Shown here: positions 35,027 to 46,094 of the stretch, one piece after another | Position numbering within the stretch: the stretch's first letter is position 1 | Layout of the letters: every line of letters starts with the position of its first letter | DNA from: Podocnemis expansa | Lineage: Eukaryota > Chordata > Testudines > Podocnemididae | Direction: 5' to 3' | Assembly (NCBI GenBank): GCA_007922195.1 | Contig: ML681963.1 | Location: 137,582,357 to 137,646,356 of the forward strand | Length of the DNA: 64,000 nt | Translations under genes and position numbers: made by a program | Notes under the pieces: generated by a model | What the model was told of the DNA's origin: nothing | Databases searched by the model: none | Seen by the model: only the letters and a program-made list of their open reading frames with translations

Positions 35027-35072
35027 TTCCAAAAGGGTAGTCTTTAAAAGTGCCACAAGACTCCTTGTTTGT
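35027..35072 (+). mobile_element. Short Penelope-like tail fragment
   Basis: TAGTCTTTAAAAGTGCCACA followed by AGACTCCTTGTTTG is the Penelope 3' end. CCAAAAGGG just before it may be the remains of an inverted partner. Confidence 0.65.
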
Positions 35073-35958
35073 TGTGTGGATAAAGTGTGTCAATATGTCC
35101 CTTTGAAATAACTGCCAATTAGAAGCAAAGTTTAAAGTAGAGCAGAACATCAATGTACGGCAGCTGGTTTTGTTTACACACAACACAACTGAGAATGGTA
35201 TTGTGCATTTTGAAAGGATGACCTGGCGTTTACAGTTGATACGGCAAGTTAGGTGGGCTTTTCAGTCCTTCTAAAAGTTAAGAGAAGTTTCTTCTTTTTC
35301 TCAAGGAGTGAAATCTATTTTATAGAGTCACATTTTAATTTAGACTGCATGAGGATGCTGCTAACTCTTTTTTTCTTCTTTTCGTTTAATCTAGCTAGGC
35401 CTAAGTAGAATCCACTGTCGTTTGCAAAACAAACACACCCTCTGTCTCAGCATATATATATAGTTTTGAGGTGACTACAAAGTACGGTAATTAGAATGAT
35501 GCTTTTCAAAACCAATATGAGGTCAGGCACTGTTACTATTTGTAAAAAACCACAGAGCACATGTTGTAGTGTCTAGTCTGCAGTGAATACAAAAAATAAG
35601 GGGGAAGATCAGGCGGTAATAAGGCATACTTAATAGTTGCTCTTTAAAACTTACTCTTCAGCGTGGTTTATTTTTTTCTGTTAGAAAATAAGTATTATGA
35701 TGCTTGAATTTTTTTCCTTTTATTCTGACTAGCATCTGGTATTTGTGTCTGTTAGCAGGAGGATATCACTTCTGGAAATGCTGTCATAAGTGGGCCTCCT
35801 AGGATTAGTCTTGTGGTGCATGTGTAATAGAATGGTTCTGTGGAACACTGAAAATTAAAAAGTGGGACAGTGAGGTACAGGCAGTGATGTGAACTGAATA
35901 AGAATAAAAGGGTAGGAGTGCATGACAGGAATGGAAGGATTGGAACTAATGTTGGACA

Positions 35959-36024
35959 CAGTTGTAGATATCTGCCAGTCAAATTTCATTTCAGTTGTAG
36001 ATATCTGCCAGTCAAATTTCATTT
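35959..36024. repeat. Perfect 33-bp tandem duplication
   Basis: The unit beginning CAGTTGTAGATATCTGCCAG occurs twice with no change, at 35959-35991 and 35992-36024. Perfect identity points to a recent duplication. Confidence 0.9.
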
Positions 36025-39000
36025 CATTTTGGTATTAATAATTTTATTTTAGAATCATGTAAATATTCAGTTTCTCTTTTTTGGATTCTGGCTTTTCTTG
36101 CAAATTGCTCTGAAATTATCATTAGGTTTAAGAGCATTTTTTTTCTTTTTTACTGGAGAGAAAATTTTACCAAATAGCACGATTTTTAAAAAGTTATATA
36201 TGTTCTCATAGAGGTGATCTTGCAACACTGCTGAGTATCGCCTTTGATACTGATTTTGAAGTGTATCTGGAGCCCATGCCTTTGTCATGTACATAATTCT
36301 ATCAGTCATTGGGCAGTGGAACTCACACAATGGCTAGTTCATAAATAATAATTTGTTCTTCCATGTCAGTTGTCAGAACTTTTGTTTAAATTAGGGTTTT
36401 AATTGCCACTTCTTTGACACTTGAGATCTCCCTGGAGCAGATAAGAAGGAAGTTAATTGTGCTTGCTTTCAGGATTTCTGGCTTAAAGTTGTTCAGAGAC
36501 TTTATTCAAAGGGTCTCAAATGCCTGCAGGTGTATTGCTCTATCTGACTGTAGAGGAGTATCGTACAGGTTCTTGATTGTCAAATCCACAGGTTGATGTG
36601 GTGTATGGGGTGGTGGGAGTGGGAATAATTTTAGGATGGCATGGAACAGCTGGATGAACTGCTTTTTTTAAAGGTAAACATTTTAAGTCAGAAACTTAGT
36701 AATAGTTGCTAACATTGCTTTCAATTAGAAAATGGAATAATTTGCCAAAGAAGGAGGTGAGTGAGGTACCATCGCAGAGGTAACTAAAAGATTACAGAAC
36801 AATCCACCACTTGTACGAAGAAGTATTTTCCATCCATAACTCTTATGATGAATATAAGATCACCTATAATGTAATTAAGTTTAGGCACAGTCTGGTTGAC
36901 AGGATAGAATTTTGTCTTAAAAGGTTGTTTATTGGACTGTAAGAGAACATTTTGTGACCTTTTATTAGCAATATTTTAGTCCACTTTATACTATTGGGGC
37001 AGTAGGCTGTACATTTCAGCATTGCAATAAAATGACTTTTACAATCCAAGGTGAGTTTTTGCCTTGCTACATAACATTGTACATAGGAGAGATGTTCTAA
37101 TAGACTTTCTTAAATGCTATTACACATCCTAGGTAACTGATAAAAATGCTTTCATAGCCATCATCTGTTGAACAGCAAACATCAAGAAATGATAATCTAT
37201 TGAAGCTGTATGAATACATTACTTATAACTGTACTCATTTAGCATGGATTCTGTGCAACGTCTTTAAAGGTATCTAATCCTAGATACAATAATAATATAT
37301 ACTTTTTTCATCATGAACAGCATATGTTTTGCATTTGGTTAGCAGAGTTGTTGAAACAATTACTACGTATTGTGCACATACCATTAGTTGATAATAATTG
37401 TGAAGTTCACTGAAGTAAACCTGCCTAGCCTCTCCTATTTAGCCACAGAATAGGTGATTTTTTGTATCAAGTCAGTGCTGGTCACCAGTTCAAATAGGAC
37501 TAATTATATTTTGTGTGTGCTGATAAATTTCCAGAAAACAGAATGGAATTTATAATTTCATTCTTCCTGGTTAACAAAATACAGGTAAATCAGTCAACAA
37601 GTGTTAGTGAAAATCCTATCACCTCTACTGTCAGAAATGCATATGGTGTCAAAATTTCTCATGGGCTGCTGACGAACAGATGCTAGAGAGCAATATGGAT
37701 GGTAATGTTTTTCTTAGTATCAGTCATATAAAAACTTTATCATTGAAAAATGCACAAAATCACAAAAGCTGTGCATTGGTAGGTAAACTGGATTTTAGCT
37801 GCAGTAGTTCTTTCTTGTTAACAGTGTTGAACACTGAGCAGAAATGAGCAATGAATATAGTGACCTGAACGGTTTATAAAATGAGGGGATTTTTCTTTCT
37901 TTCTTCTACGCAAACTGAATAAGATTTACTCTGGTAAGTTTCTGAAAGTCTCTGTCTTGATATATAACCTTACTATTGTGCTCCCTGCTATTTATAAACT
38001 GGGTAGGAGGGAAGAGGCTCTGGAGTAACTGATTCACAGACATAAAATATAGTGAAAAACAATGTTAACAGTGTGGCTTGCAAGGATAAAATGAGGGACA
38101 AGGGTAAAGAGTGACACTATTCTTAACTGGGATTGTTGCATGGCAGCCTTGTCTCTGACCCACCCGCTTCCTCAGTTTGCAAAAGCTGGTGTCCAATGTT
38201 ATATATATAGGGACATAAAATAACATTCCCAGGGTGGATCCAGAGTTAAAGAACTGGAGGAATGGTAACTTGAATGTACAAAAATGATGATGCTCTGTGC
38301 TGAGTATTCATCTGTTGATGGTAGTGCTTGTGGTGATTTTACTGAGAGGAGTCAGGAGAGGAGAGTCTAGAGCTGAGTTATTGGCTTATTAGACCCATTT
38401 GATCTCTGATTTGTAAATTAAAATTTCTGTGGTAAAAGCTCGTGAACTGAAGAGTGTGCTTTCAAAATATTGTTTCTTTCATAGCAACTAGTTTTGTAGA
38501 TCAGACCCTTCAATCCATCTATTCCATGCTCAGTCTTCAGCCTGTGCTTTTCAAGCAGCTTGGGTTTACGTATGCACTACTGCACCATGGTGTATCTGCT
38601 GCCAAAGGGAGTGCTGTGTCATACTGTGAGTGGAAGAATACCACATGGTAGAGGCCAAACTGCACACTAGTGCAATAGTAGATACACTGAGCAGATATTC
38701 TGATATCATGATAATAAGTGTGGTAATCCTAGACAGGTGGAACAGGAGACCTAATGAGGAAGGAAGACCAAGGTGAAAGATAATCTCTCCACCCTTATTT
38801 ATGTAGTGAACACTACCATACTTTGCAAATAGACTTGTTAAATTTTAAGGGCCAATTTCCCTGCTAGTGTAAATTAGTACAGATCTATTGTCTTCAGTAG
38901 AGATGCACCTGTTTCCATCACAGAGAAGTTAGTCCTTTCTCTGTCAGTAATCTCATTGAGCAAGTCAACACAAGTAAAGTAGCAGAACTGAGCTCTAAGC

Positions 39001-39209
39001 CATTTCTGGAAAAAAAACTGTGTTTATTAAAAAGAATGGTCAAGAGTGGTCAGTTCTGTTTTGAGTCCATCCCTCTACATGTAAGTAGAGTTCATCTACC
39101 ACCAAGAATAGTGTATCCATTACTTAACACTCAATAAAAATAGTGGCAAAATCCAGAACTATATAGAGAAAGGAAAGTGGAAGAGTGGAAGGACACCCTC
39201 ATGATTGCT

Positions 39210-39475
39210 TGTATTATGATGGTACCTAGAAGCATCAGCTGACTGACGCCAAGGCCTGATTGTATTAGGCACGATATGTATAGGCAGTGAAAGGCAGTCA
39301 TTGTGGGAAAGCGTATGGCAGTCTATTAGATGAGATAATGGATCGGTGATGAAGGAAACAGTAAGGGAGAGCTGAAGCGACTTGCCCAAGGTCATGCACT
39401 GGGTCATGGGCAATGCTGGTACCAGTTCTTCTGACTCCCAGTCCAGTGTTATTACTGCTGAAGTATGCTGCCTCC
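39210..39475 (+). repeat. Old SINE-like amniote repeat
   Basis: The elements in order are TATTATGATGGTACCTAGAAG, a GATTGTATTAGGCACG phrase, CGACTTGCCCAAGGTCATGC and GACTCCCAGTCCAGTGTTAT. This is the typical order of a widespread old amniote repeat with a MIR-like tail. Confidence 0.6.
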
Positions 39476-42400
39476 TGTTACATGAAGACAAATAATAATT
39501 GAATGCCTCATGCAGGAGAGGAGAAGTTGGAAGGTTTTAATTAAAGGCGTCCATGCATGAATTTAGAGTGAAACAGGACGATAACGGCCTCCTTCCAAGC
39601 CTCATTCAGTGCCCCTTGACACATGCCTATTAAAGCAAAATTAATAATATGTTTCAGAAGGTTCAGTTCTCAACTAAGTTAAAAACAATATATCATTTTG
39701 TATATAAAAAAACCTCTCTGGTTAACAAAAATAGATGTCCTTAGCTGGCAGGCAAATCTCATCTTTTACTTTCTTCCGTTAGCAAGTCTGTGAGATTGGA
39801 GAGAACCATTGCTACTTTCCCTGTTAAAGAACATTTTTTTCCTAATGTCTGTGGGAAAGCAAAGTTGTCTGAATTGAGTCTTTGAATGGAGTATTACAGA
39901 GAGTCACAGAAAATGTTCTATGTAACTGACTATCTGCCCTGATTAGATGCCTCAATAGAATCCATTGTTTCGATATGGCTATTATTGGAGATGGCTGGAC
40001 ACTGACGTTTTTCAGACTGATGGTAAAATCATTTAGTGTTAGAGCCTCATTGCTAGGATAGTGGCACTGCTTTGAATTAAGGCATAGAACTGAGTGAAGG
40101 GGAGGGAAAGGTCTATTGCCTGTCTTTTAGAGACTGTGCATCATTTTAGCATTCACAGTAGAAGACCTATGTGTCTTAGCCCTAGTTCTGTTAAACTTTT
40201 ATTGTTGGTTTTCAAAAGTTCTCTTTTGAGAAGACAAAAGCACTATACCACCAACAAATAGTTTTATTTGACTGTTTTTTAAAATGAAACTCAGAGGGTC
40301 AGCCCTTCAATTTGCATATTACTGTAACTGCAACCCGTCTGAGAAAGGAGGCTTTCTGTTCACCTTCAATCCTCTGGAATAGCTCACCATCCAAGAACCC
40401 TCCAGTCCCGAAGGACATAAATTATACATATTTAGTAACATTACAACACTCTCTTGGTAACCTTTTTTATTTTGTAACTGTTCTTTTAGTTTTGTTTCCT
40501 TGCCTTTTGGACTGTAAACTTTCCTCTGTCGAAGTCTGAATGATCTGAATAGGTTTCATTACAGCAATAAAACAAAGTCTGTTACACCCCTTCCCCTCAC
40601 CTATGATGATAAAGTGAATGCCCCTTCTACATCTCTCAGAAGGCTATCCAACTACAGCACCATTTGCCTACACTCTCTGAAGGCCCTCCAAAGGGAGTTC
40701 TTGCTGAGTCCAAATTTTTCCTGGGGCACCAGCTGTTCTGCGTCTCTAAACTCAACTGATGGCACCTAAGGCAAAATCTAGGTGCACAGGTAAAATTTTT
40801 ACACTGTGAAATTCACCACCATGCAAAGGGCTACAGCAAAAATCTATGCTCTGCTTAGGTCTCCTAAAAGCCTTCATTTGAGGGGATAAATTGGATTTAC
40901 ACAGTGCATAGGCCTAATCTGCCTCTCTCCACAGGGGTGAATTTCATCCATATGCTTGTATTTCTCTGAGGAAAGTTGCCTGAAAATCTAGTTAATTGGT
41001 TTTGTTGTTATTCATTTTTAAAAAGTCAAACTTACTTAAAAAAAATCTGGCCCATAAACTGGCTTTGAAGGCTTAGGAAGTTGAATTGATGGTGCTTGAT
41101 ATTCACATAGACCTCACTTTTAGAAGAACGAAAATTTTCAGAGAAGCTATATTGTGGAGGAGTGTTTTTGTAATGCTACTATAGTTCTCTAACAGAGTCT
41201 TCAGCCAAGGAATAATGGCACAAAGGACATTTCACTCCAAATTGATGTCTCTTAAAATAAATAAATAAATAAAAAACCCCACCCTACCACCAACCACGAT
41301 GCATGTGGTCAAATTGGGTCCATTCTGACTTCAGTAAAGAGACTCTCAATGGAAAACATTGATCTGTATCTTGTTTACAGTTTGGTTAATGTGTATTAAA
41401 GTTAATAACTAACTAGAAAGAACCACTATATTCATTAGAACACACTGACCTTAGTTGCAGTTCTTTTCACTGAATTTTAGATGGTAATGGAAAAAAAGGA
41501 ACACCCTCTGCCAACTGAATGAAAGAAAGCCCCACCAAACCTCCCATTACCAACCACTTCAAAATTTTTTCTTTTTTTCTTCAAGTGCTTTGAAAACGAT
41601 AATTATCTTGCAATACAGTGAGTAGCACATGTAACATAAACTGCAAAGAAAAATACAGACTGTATAGAAATAGATTAACAGGACTCAGCAGGTGACATTC
41701 TGCTTGGGTATTACTCATTCAAACTGCCTGGACCAGACTCTGCAATGTAATCCGTAATGACCGTCTGATACTCAAAGAGTATGTCCAGTGGACTTCAGAG
41801 GAAATGTCTGCATGCATCAGTGATGCTCAGCATTAGCAGAGGTTGCTAATTCTGGGCTTTAGTTTTAGATTGTTAAGACTCTTCTCTCCGTAAACAGGTG
41901 CCAGAAGCTTCATGGAGGGAATATGGAGGGACTGTCTTCTGCTCTGTTGTAATGGTGGAACTGAGAACAGTATTTGAGTCATAATATTTGTTAGCTTTTT
42001 CTGCAAGTGGCTGTGATAGGGCTGAGGGCCTGCAGCTGGGCAGGATCAGCTAGCTAACCCCCTGTTGACACTCCTAATTGGCCAGATTGCCTGTTTAGCT
42101 GAATGGTATTGCCAGGATTATTCTGAAGCCTAGCAATAGCACTTGGCTTGTAGCCCCCAAATACTCATGCTGTTGTATAGCCTTCTTTCCAGCCTAGTTG
42201 CTGTACTGTTCTTGCCTTGCTTCTGCTCTGCTTGGTTTCTCATTTTTGGTGCCTGATCTTGCCTTCGGCTTTGACTGCTGGGCCTGACGACCCACGCCTT
42301 GTTCTGTGGCAAGCTGTGCTTCTGATATCAGCATTCTTTGCGTATGTTTAGTGGACTCCTTTGCCTCCTCTTGCCCCCTCCCGCACACTTTTGGCTATAT

Positions 42401-43369
42401 GTACACACATTCAGAAATCCTTTTGCACTTCTGGTAATCTAGGTTTGAGAGATTAATTTTTTAAGCAAAAGGTAGCTACAAGACATAACATTAAATCCAC
42501 ATCTAAAGATGAAGATTTAGGCACATTTAGCATCTCTGGGTTCAAAGCCCAGTCCTTAATGCCATTTAATTTTGTAGCATTTTTGTAAAACTTGGTTAGA
42601 AGTGTATGTTGCAAGTGCAGGAAAGGCAAGAGCAATTTATATTTTAGAGCTGTGTTCACCCCACCCTGTCCTCACATAATTGCCTTACTAGGTCCAGAGA
42701 CAGAACTCAGTCAGTTTCTGCACATGCACACTGGTGGAAAAACTGAGTAAGTCATTTGTCACTAAACTCCTATAACACTGTGAATGCAAAGAGGTATGCT
42801 AATATGACATTAAAATTATGTGGTGATCTTTAAAAATGACATTTCTTTCCTACTGTTGTTAAAAGTAACTCCTCAGATGGCTGCAACTGAAGTGATGAAC
42901 AATTTTTATTTATATATTTATCTGTGCATTTGATAACTCTGGGTAATCAGTTCTACTGTCTCTCCTATGTCTTTATTCAGTTGGTACCCTCCTAGGTATT
43001 TCTTACAGGAAAAAGGAAGTGAAAAACATCTTGACAAATAGTAGGCCGTGCTCATAAAGCTAAAACTACCAGCAAACTCGGGGTAGTTATAAAATCTGAA
43101 ACTACTTTTTGCAATATTTTAAGAAATGCTCTGGATTTCAAATTGACAGTGCAATTTTTAAGGTAAAATTCTATTTGCACTGGATTTGACCTGTGATTTT
43201 ATTATAACAGGCCCAGTTATGATTCTGCATACAAGTTAAGGTGGTAAGGGCAGAGTTAAGGTTGCTACTGCAGCTACGTTAATGCTGACTCTGATAGCTG
43301 TTGTGCAATTTACAGGCTACTCCTTAAATTAATTTTTTCTTTTGCAAGTTTATTAGGTCTAGTAGTTAG

Positions 43370-43563
43370 CAAAACAAACAAGGAGTCCTGTGGCACTTCT
43401 GAAGACAAACACATTTATTTATCGCATGAGCTTTCATGGGAGAAAAGCCCACTTCTGAAGATGCTTTGAAGATGGCATCTTTAATGCATCTGACAATGTG
43501 GGATTTTCTCCCATGAAAGTTCATGCGATAAATAAATTTGTTAGTCTTTAAGTGCCACAGGGC
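43370..43563. mobile_element. Inverted pair of Penelope-like 3' ends
   Basis: The minus copy runs 43370-43470 (AACAAGGAGTCCTGTGGCAC to CCCACTTCTGAAGATGC) and the plus copy about 43480-43563 (TCTGACAATGTGGGATTTTC to AAGTGCCACAGG). The two arms can fold on each other. Confidence 0.75.
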
Positions 43564-44811
43564 TAACTAAGATCTTTTAGTTCCTTCTACTCCCTCTTTA
43601 AATAGAGAGCCTGAAAGAAGTCACTATTTTTTATTTCTAAATAACCTTAAATATCTATTCTGTATTCTTATTTGAATTTATGCCATTATTTAACTATTTT
43701 GTAGATGTAAGATGAAAAAATAAATGTTTTACTGTAAAAGAAAAAAGCTTTATTCATCCAGCTAATTTAAAGGGAAGATAGATGATCTATCTGTACAATA
43801 CCCTCATGTGAATCATGTGTGAAAGTTTCCTTTTTTCTAAACTACTCATTGACCTTCAGAAGACTGTACCTATGTGCTTGAGAAGAACAAGAGGTACAAG
43901 AGGAGGCTGACTTAAGGTTGCTTTAAAAAAAAAAAAAAAAAAAAAAGAAGTCATGCTAAATTTCCACCTGCAGTTTTCAAACTTAGCTATAGTGGGGGCT
44001 AATGTTTTCCCTCCTCTATTTTTGTTCTTGTTCAAGGGGAAGTGGGCACTTTATTTACAAACAAATAACTCATGGCTGTTGACATATACACTTTTTAGAA
44101 CAGCTTTTTGTTATTTAAGTGGCAAACACAGATCAACTAATCATATATTTTGTATCATATGGTTTCCAAATGGTCCTTTTAATTTTTCTGTTCTTCCTGG
44201 CTTGAAAGTTGTTTGTTCCTACTGAGGAAGACTAATCTGTCTCAGAAGCACCACATCCATAATATTTGTGGAAATATCAAAGGTGCAGCTGAAACTGTGA
44301 GTGCCTACAACCTCTTAAAAATCAGATTCACACTGTGCATCTACCTACCCTGTCAAAGTGGCATTACTGGTGCTGACAAAGTATAAGGAAGAGGTTCCTG
44401 TATTCATACCTAAATGGAGCGACTGGTTCTCTGTGTGAATTTAGACACAGCAGTTGGCCTCCTCTTCCCTCCATCTGGGTCCTGCCGTAAGGTGAGGAAA
44501 ACTGGGCAGAAAGAGTTAGTAACTGTTGGGATAAGAAATGGTACTTCCGGGATTCTAGATCAGCCAGTCACATATCCTCACCATGCAATGGTGGAGGTAG
44601 CAAGCTATCTAATTTCAAGTTTGCAGCTTCATGTCTGTCACTCTATATTTGAAATTACTCAGGTCTTTGCTGAGGTACTTTAGCAAAATGTAAACAAAGT
44701 ATATTTTTTTTTACCAGGGACACATGCTGTGTCTTATCCCTTGGGTTTATATTTATTGTAAAATAATAAATAAAATATTAAAAACCAAACAAATAAATAA
44801 AATAATATTTA
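43564..44811. other. Intron-like DNA, no gene seen
   Basis: An A run lies at about 43925-43946. Very AT-rich at 44740-44811 (AATAAAATA repeats). Nothing else is seen. Confidence 0.45.
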
Positions 44812-44888
44812 TTTTGTTAGACTTTAAGTGCCACAGGACTCCTAGTTTGTTTTGCTGAAACTAGATTAACACAGCTACCTCTTTGGAA
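44812..44888 (+). mobile_element. Penelope-like 3' tail
   Basis: ACTTTAAGTGCCACAGGACTCC through AACACAGCTACCTCTTTGGA is the family 3' terminus. It is joined directly to an AT-rich tract on its 5' side. Confidence 0.72.
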
Positions 44889-45071
44889 CTTGGGTTACCA
44901 GTAATATGAGTAAACTCTGGACTTTGCACCTTTACTTAGTCAAGAGAGCATTCTTCCAGCTAGCAGTGATAGCACCTGGAACCTCTTTGCAGCTGAAAAC
45001 AGAAACAAATTTTTGTGTTCCTAAATGTTTTAATAAAGCATAATGTAGTATCTTGGCAAATGGTTAACAAT

Positions 45072-45630
45072 TTCCAAAGGGCCAGCTGTGTTAGTCTAGT
45101 TCAGTAAAACAAACAAGGAATCCTGCGGCACTTAAAGACTAACAAATATATTTATTGCATGCTCTTCTGTGAAAGAGAATCCCACTTTGTCAGATGTTTT
45201 GAAGATGGAAAACTTACCAAATGGGAGGAAATAAATGCAGGGAGGTGTAAGTCATGGGAACAGGTCACACCGTAACAGCAAATCAAAACAGGTGTAAAGA
45301 TTCAAACACTGGGAAACAGCATACAGAGGGAGATGAGGTCAAATCACCAGTTGTAATGAGAGAAAAACCCAGTGTCCCTATTAAGTCCTGAAGCAATGCA
45401 ATCAAATTTGCAAATAAATTCAATTTCAGTAGCTTCTCTTTGAAGCCTTGATCTGGTATTCATCTGTCCGAGGACCACAATTAGTAAATTGTCAATGGAG
45501 TGATCAGGAAGATTGAAATGCTGACCTATTGGTTTTAGAGTGTTGAGATCTCTGAGGTTAGATTTGTGCCCATTTATTCTTTTGCTCAGAGACTGTCCTG
45601 TTTGTCCAATATATAAGGCAGCGTGAGAGA
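45072..45630 (-). pseudogene. Penelope-like element 3' part with GIY-YIG domain
   Basis: Read on the minus strand, this copy starts with the GIY-YIG domain. At about 45622-45560 it reads ALYIGQTGQSLSKRINGHKS, a cleaner version of the motif than the copy at 24454. It continues through a conserved ATEIEFIC block, the 3' UTR (TGATTTGCTGTTACGGTGTG) and the family tail to CCAGCTGGCCCTTTGG at 45072. It carries frame breaks after the domain and lacks the RT. Together with the 23200-25370 copy it links the short tails to a Penelope-like element. Confidence 0.82.
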
Positions 45631-45929
45631 TTGCCTCATTCTTCTTGCAGGATAGAAGGCCCTGAGAGAAGATGTGATGTAGGTCACTGAACCAGGTGAC
45701 AGACCGGCTAGTTCGGTGAAAGAACTTAAAAAAGCAAGGTGGGGTGAATTGTGCCCGAGGCTGTTTACCGTAGGGAATAACCTCTTTCCTTTCTCTCTCT
45801 TTTGGGGTTCTTGTGTGGTATCATTCTGAATTCTAAGAAATAAAATAGTTGTGATCTAATGTTCTAGCAAGAATATATATATATATGTATAGAGCTATAG
45901 CTATATGGTGAGTGGCTAGTGTAGTGTTT

Positions 45930-46001
45930 AAGCGTGCTGTAGTGGTTAAGAGCGCTGCCCTTTGATACGGGAGACCAGGATTCAAATCCTGATTGGTACC
46001 T
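45930..46001 (+). other. tRNA-like segment (possible pol III promoter)
   Basis: A D-arm/A-box-like stretch (GCTGTAGTGGTTAAGAGCGC, 45935-45954) and a B-box-like GATTCAAATCC (45979-45989) are spaced as in a tRNA. The acceptor stem does not pair well, and the anticodon stem has mismatches around a TTTGATA loop, so this is not a working tRNA gene. The text after it (GGGGTCCTTAGGCAAAAGAT) resembles the body of tRNA-derived SINEs. It is either the 5' UTR of the LINE or an older SINE beside it. Confidence 0.45.
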
Positions 46002-46094
46002 ACCTACCTTTCCTGTAGGGGTCCTTAGGCAAAAGATCCCCTAACACCTCACTTGCCTACCTCCAATATGAGAGTGACATGAACTAGGAGAGTC

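Larger units (their letters stand above)
35073..43369. other. Long intron-like stretch with few repeats
   Basis: About 8.3 kb of AT-rich DNA with no recognised gene. It is notably poor in Penelope and hAT copies compared with the rest of the window. It contains the 33-bp tandem duplication at 35959, a SINE-like copy at 39210, and a short AAAT repeat near 41252-41272. A patch at 40310-40620 reads like a decayed coding repeat in one frame, but I cannot name it. Confidence 0.5.

Noticed and set aside
45930..46001. Functional tRNA gene
   Set aside because: A- and B-box-like motifs are present, but acceptor and anticodon stems do not pair properly.
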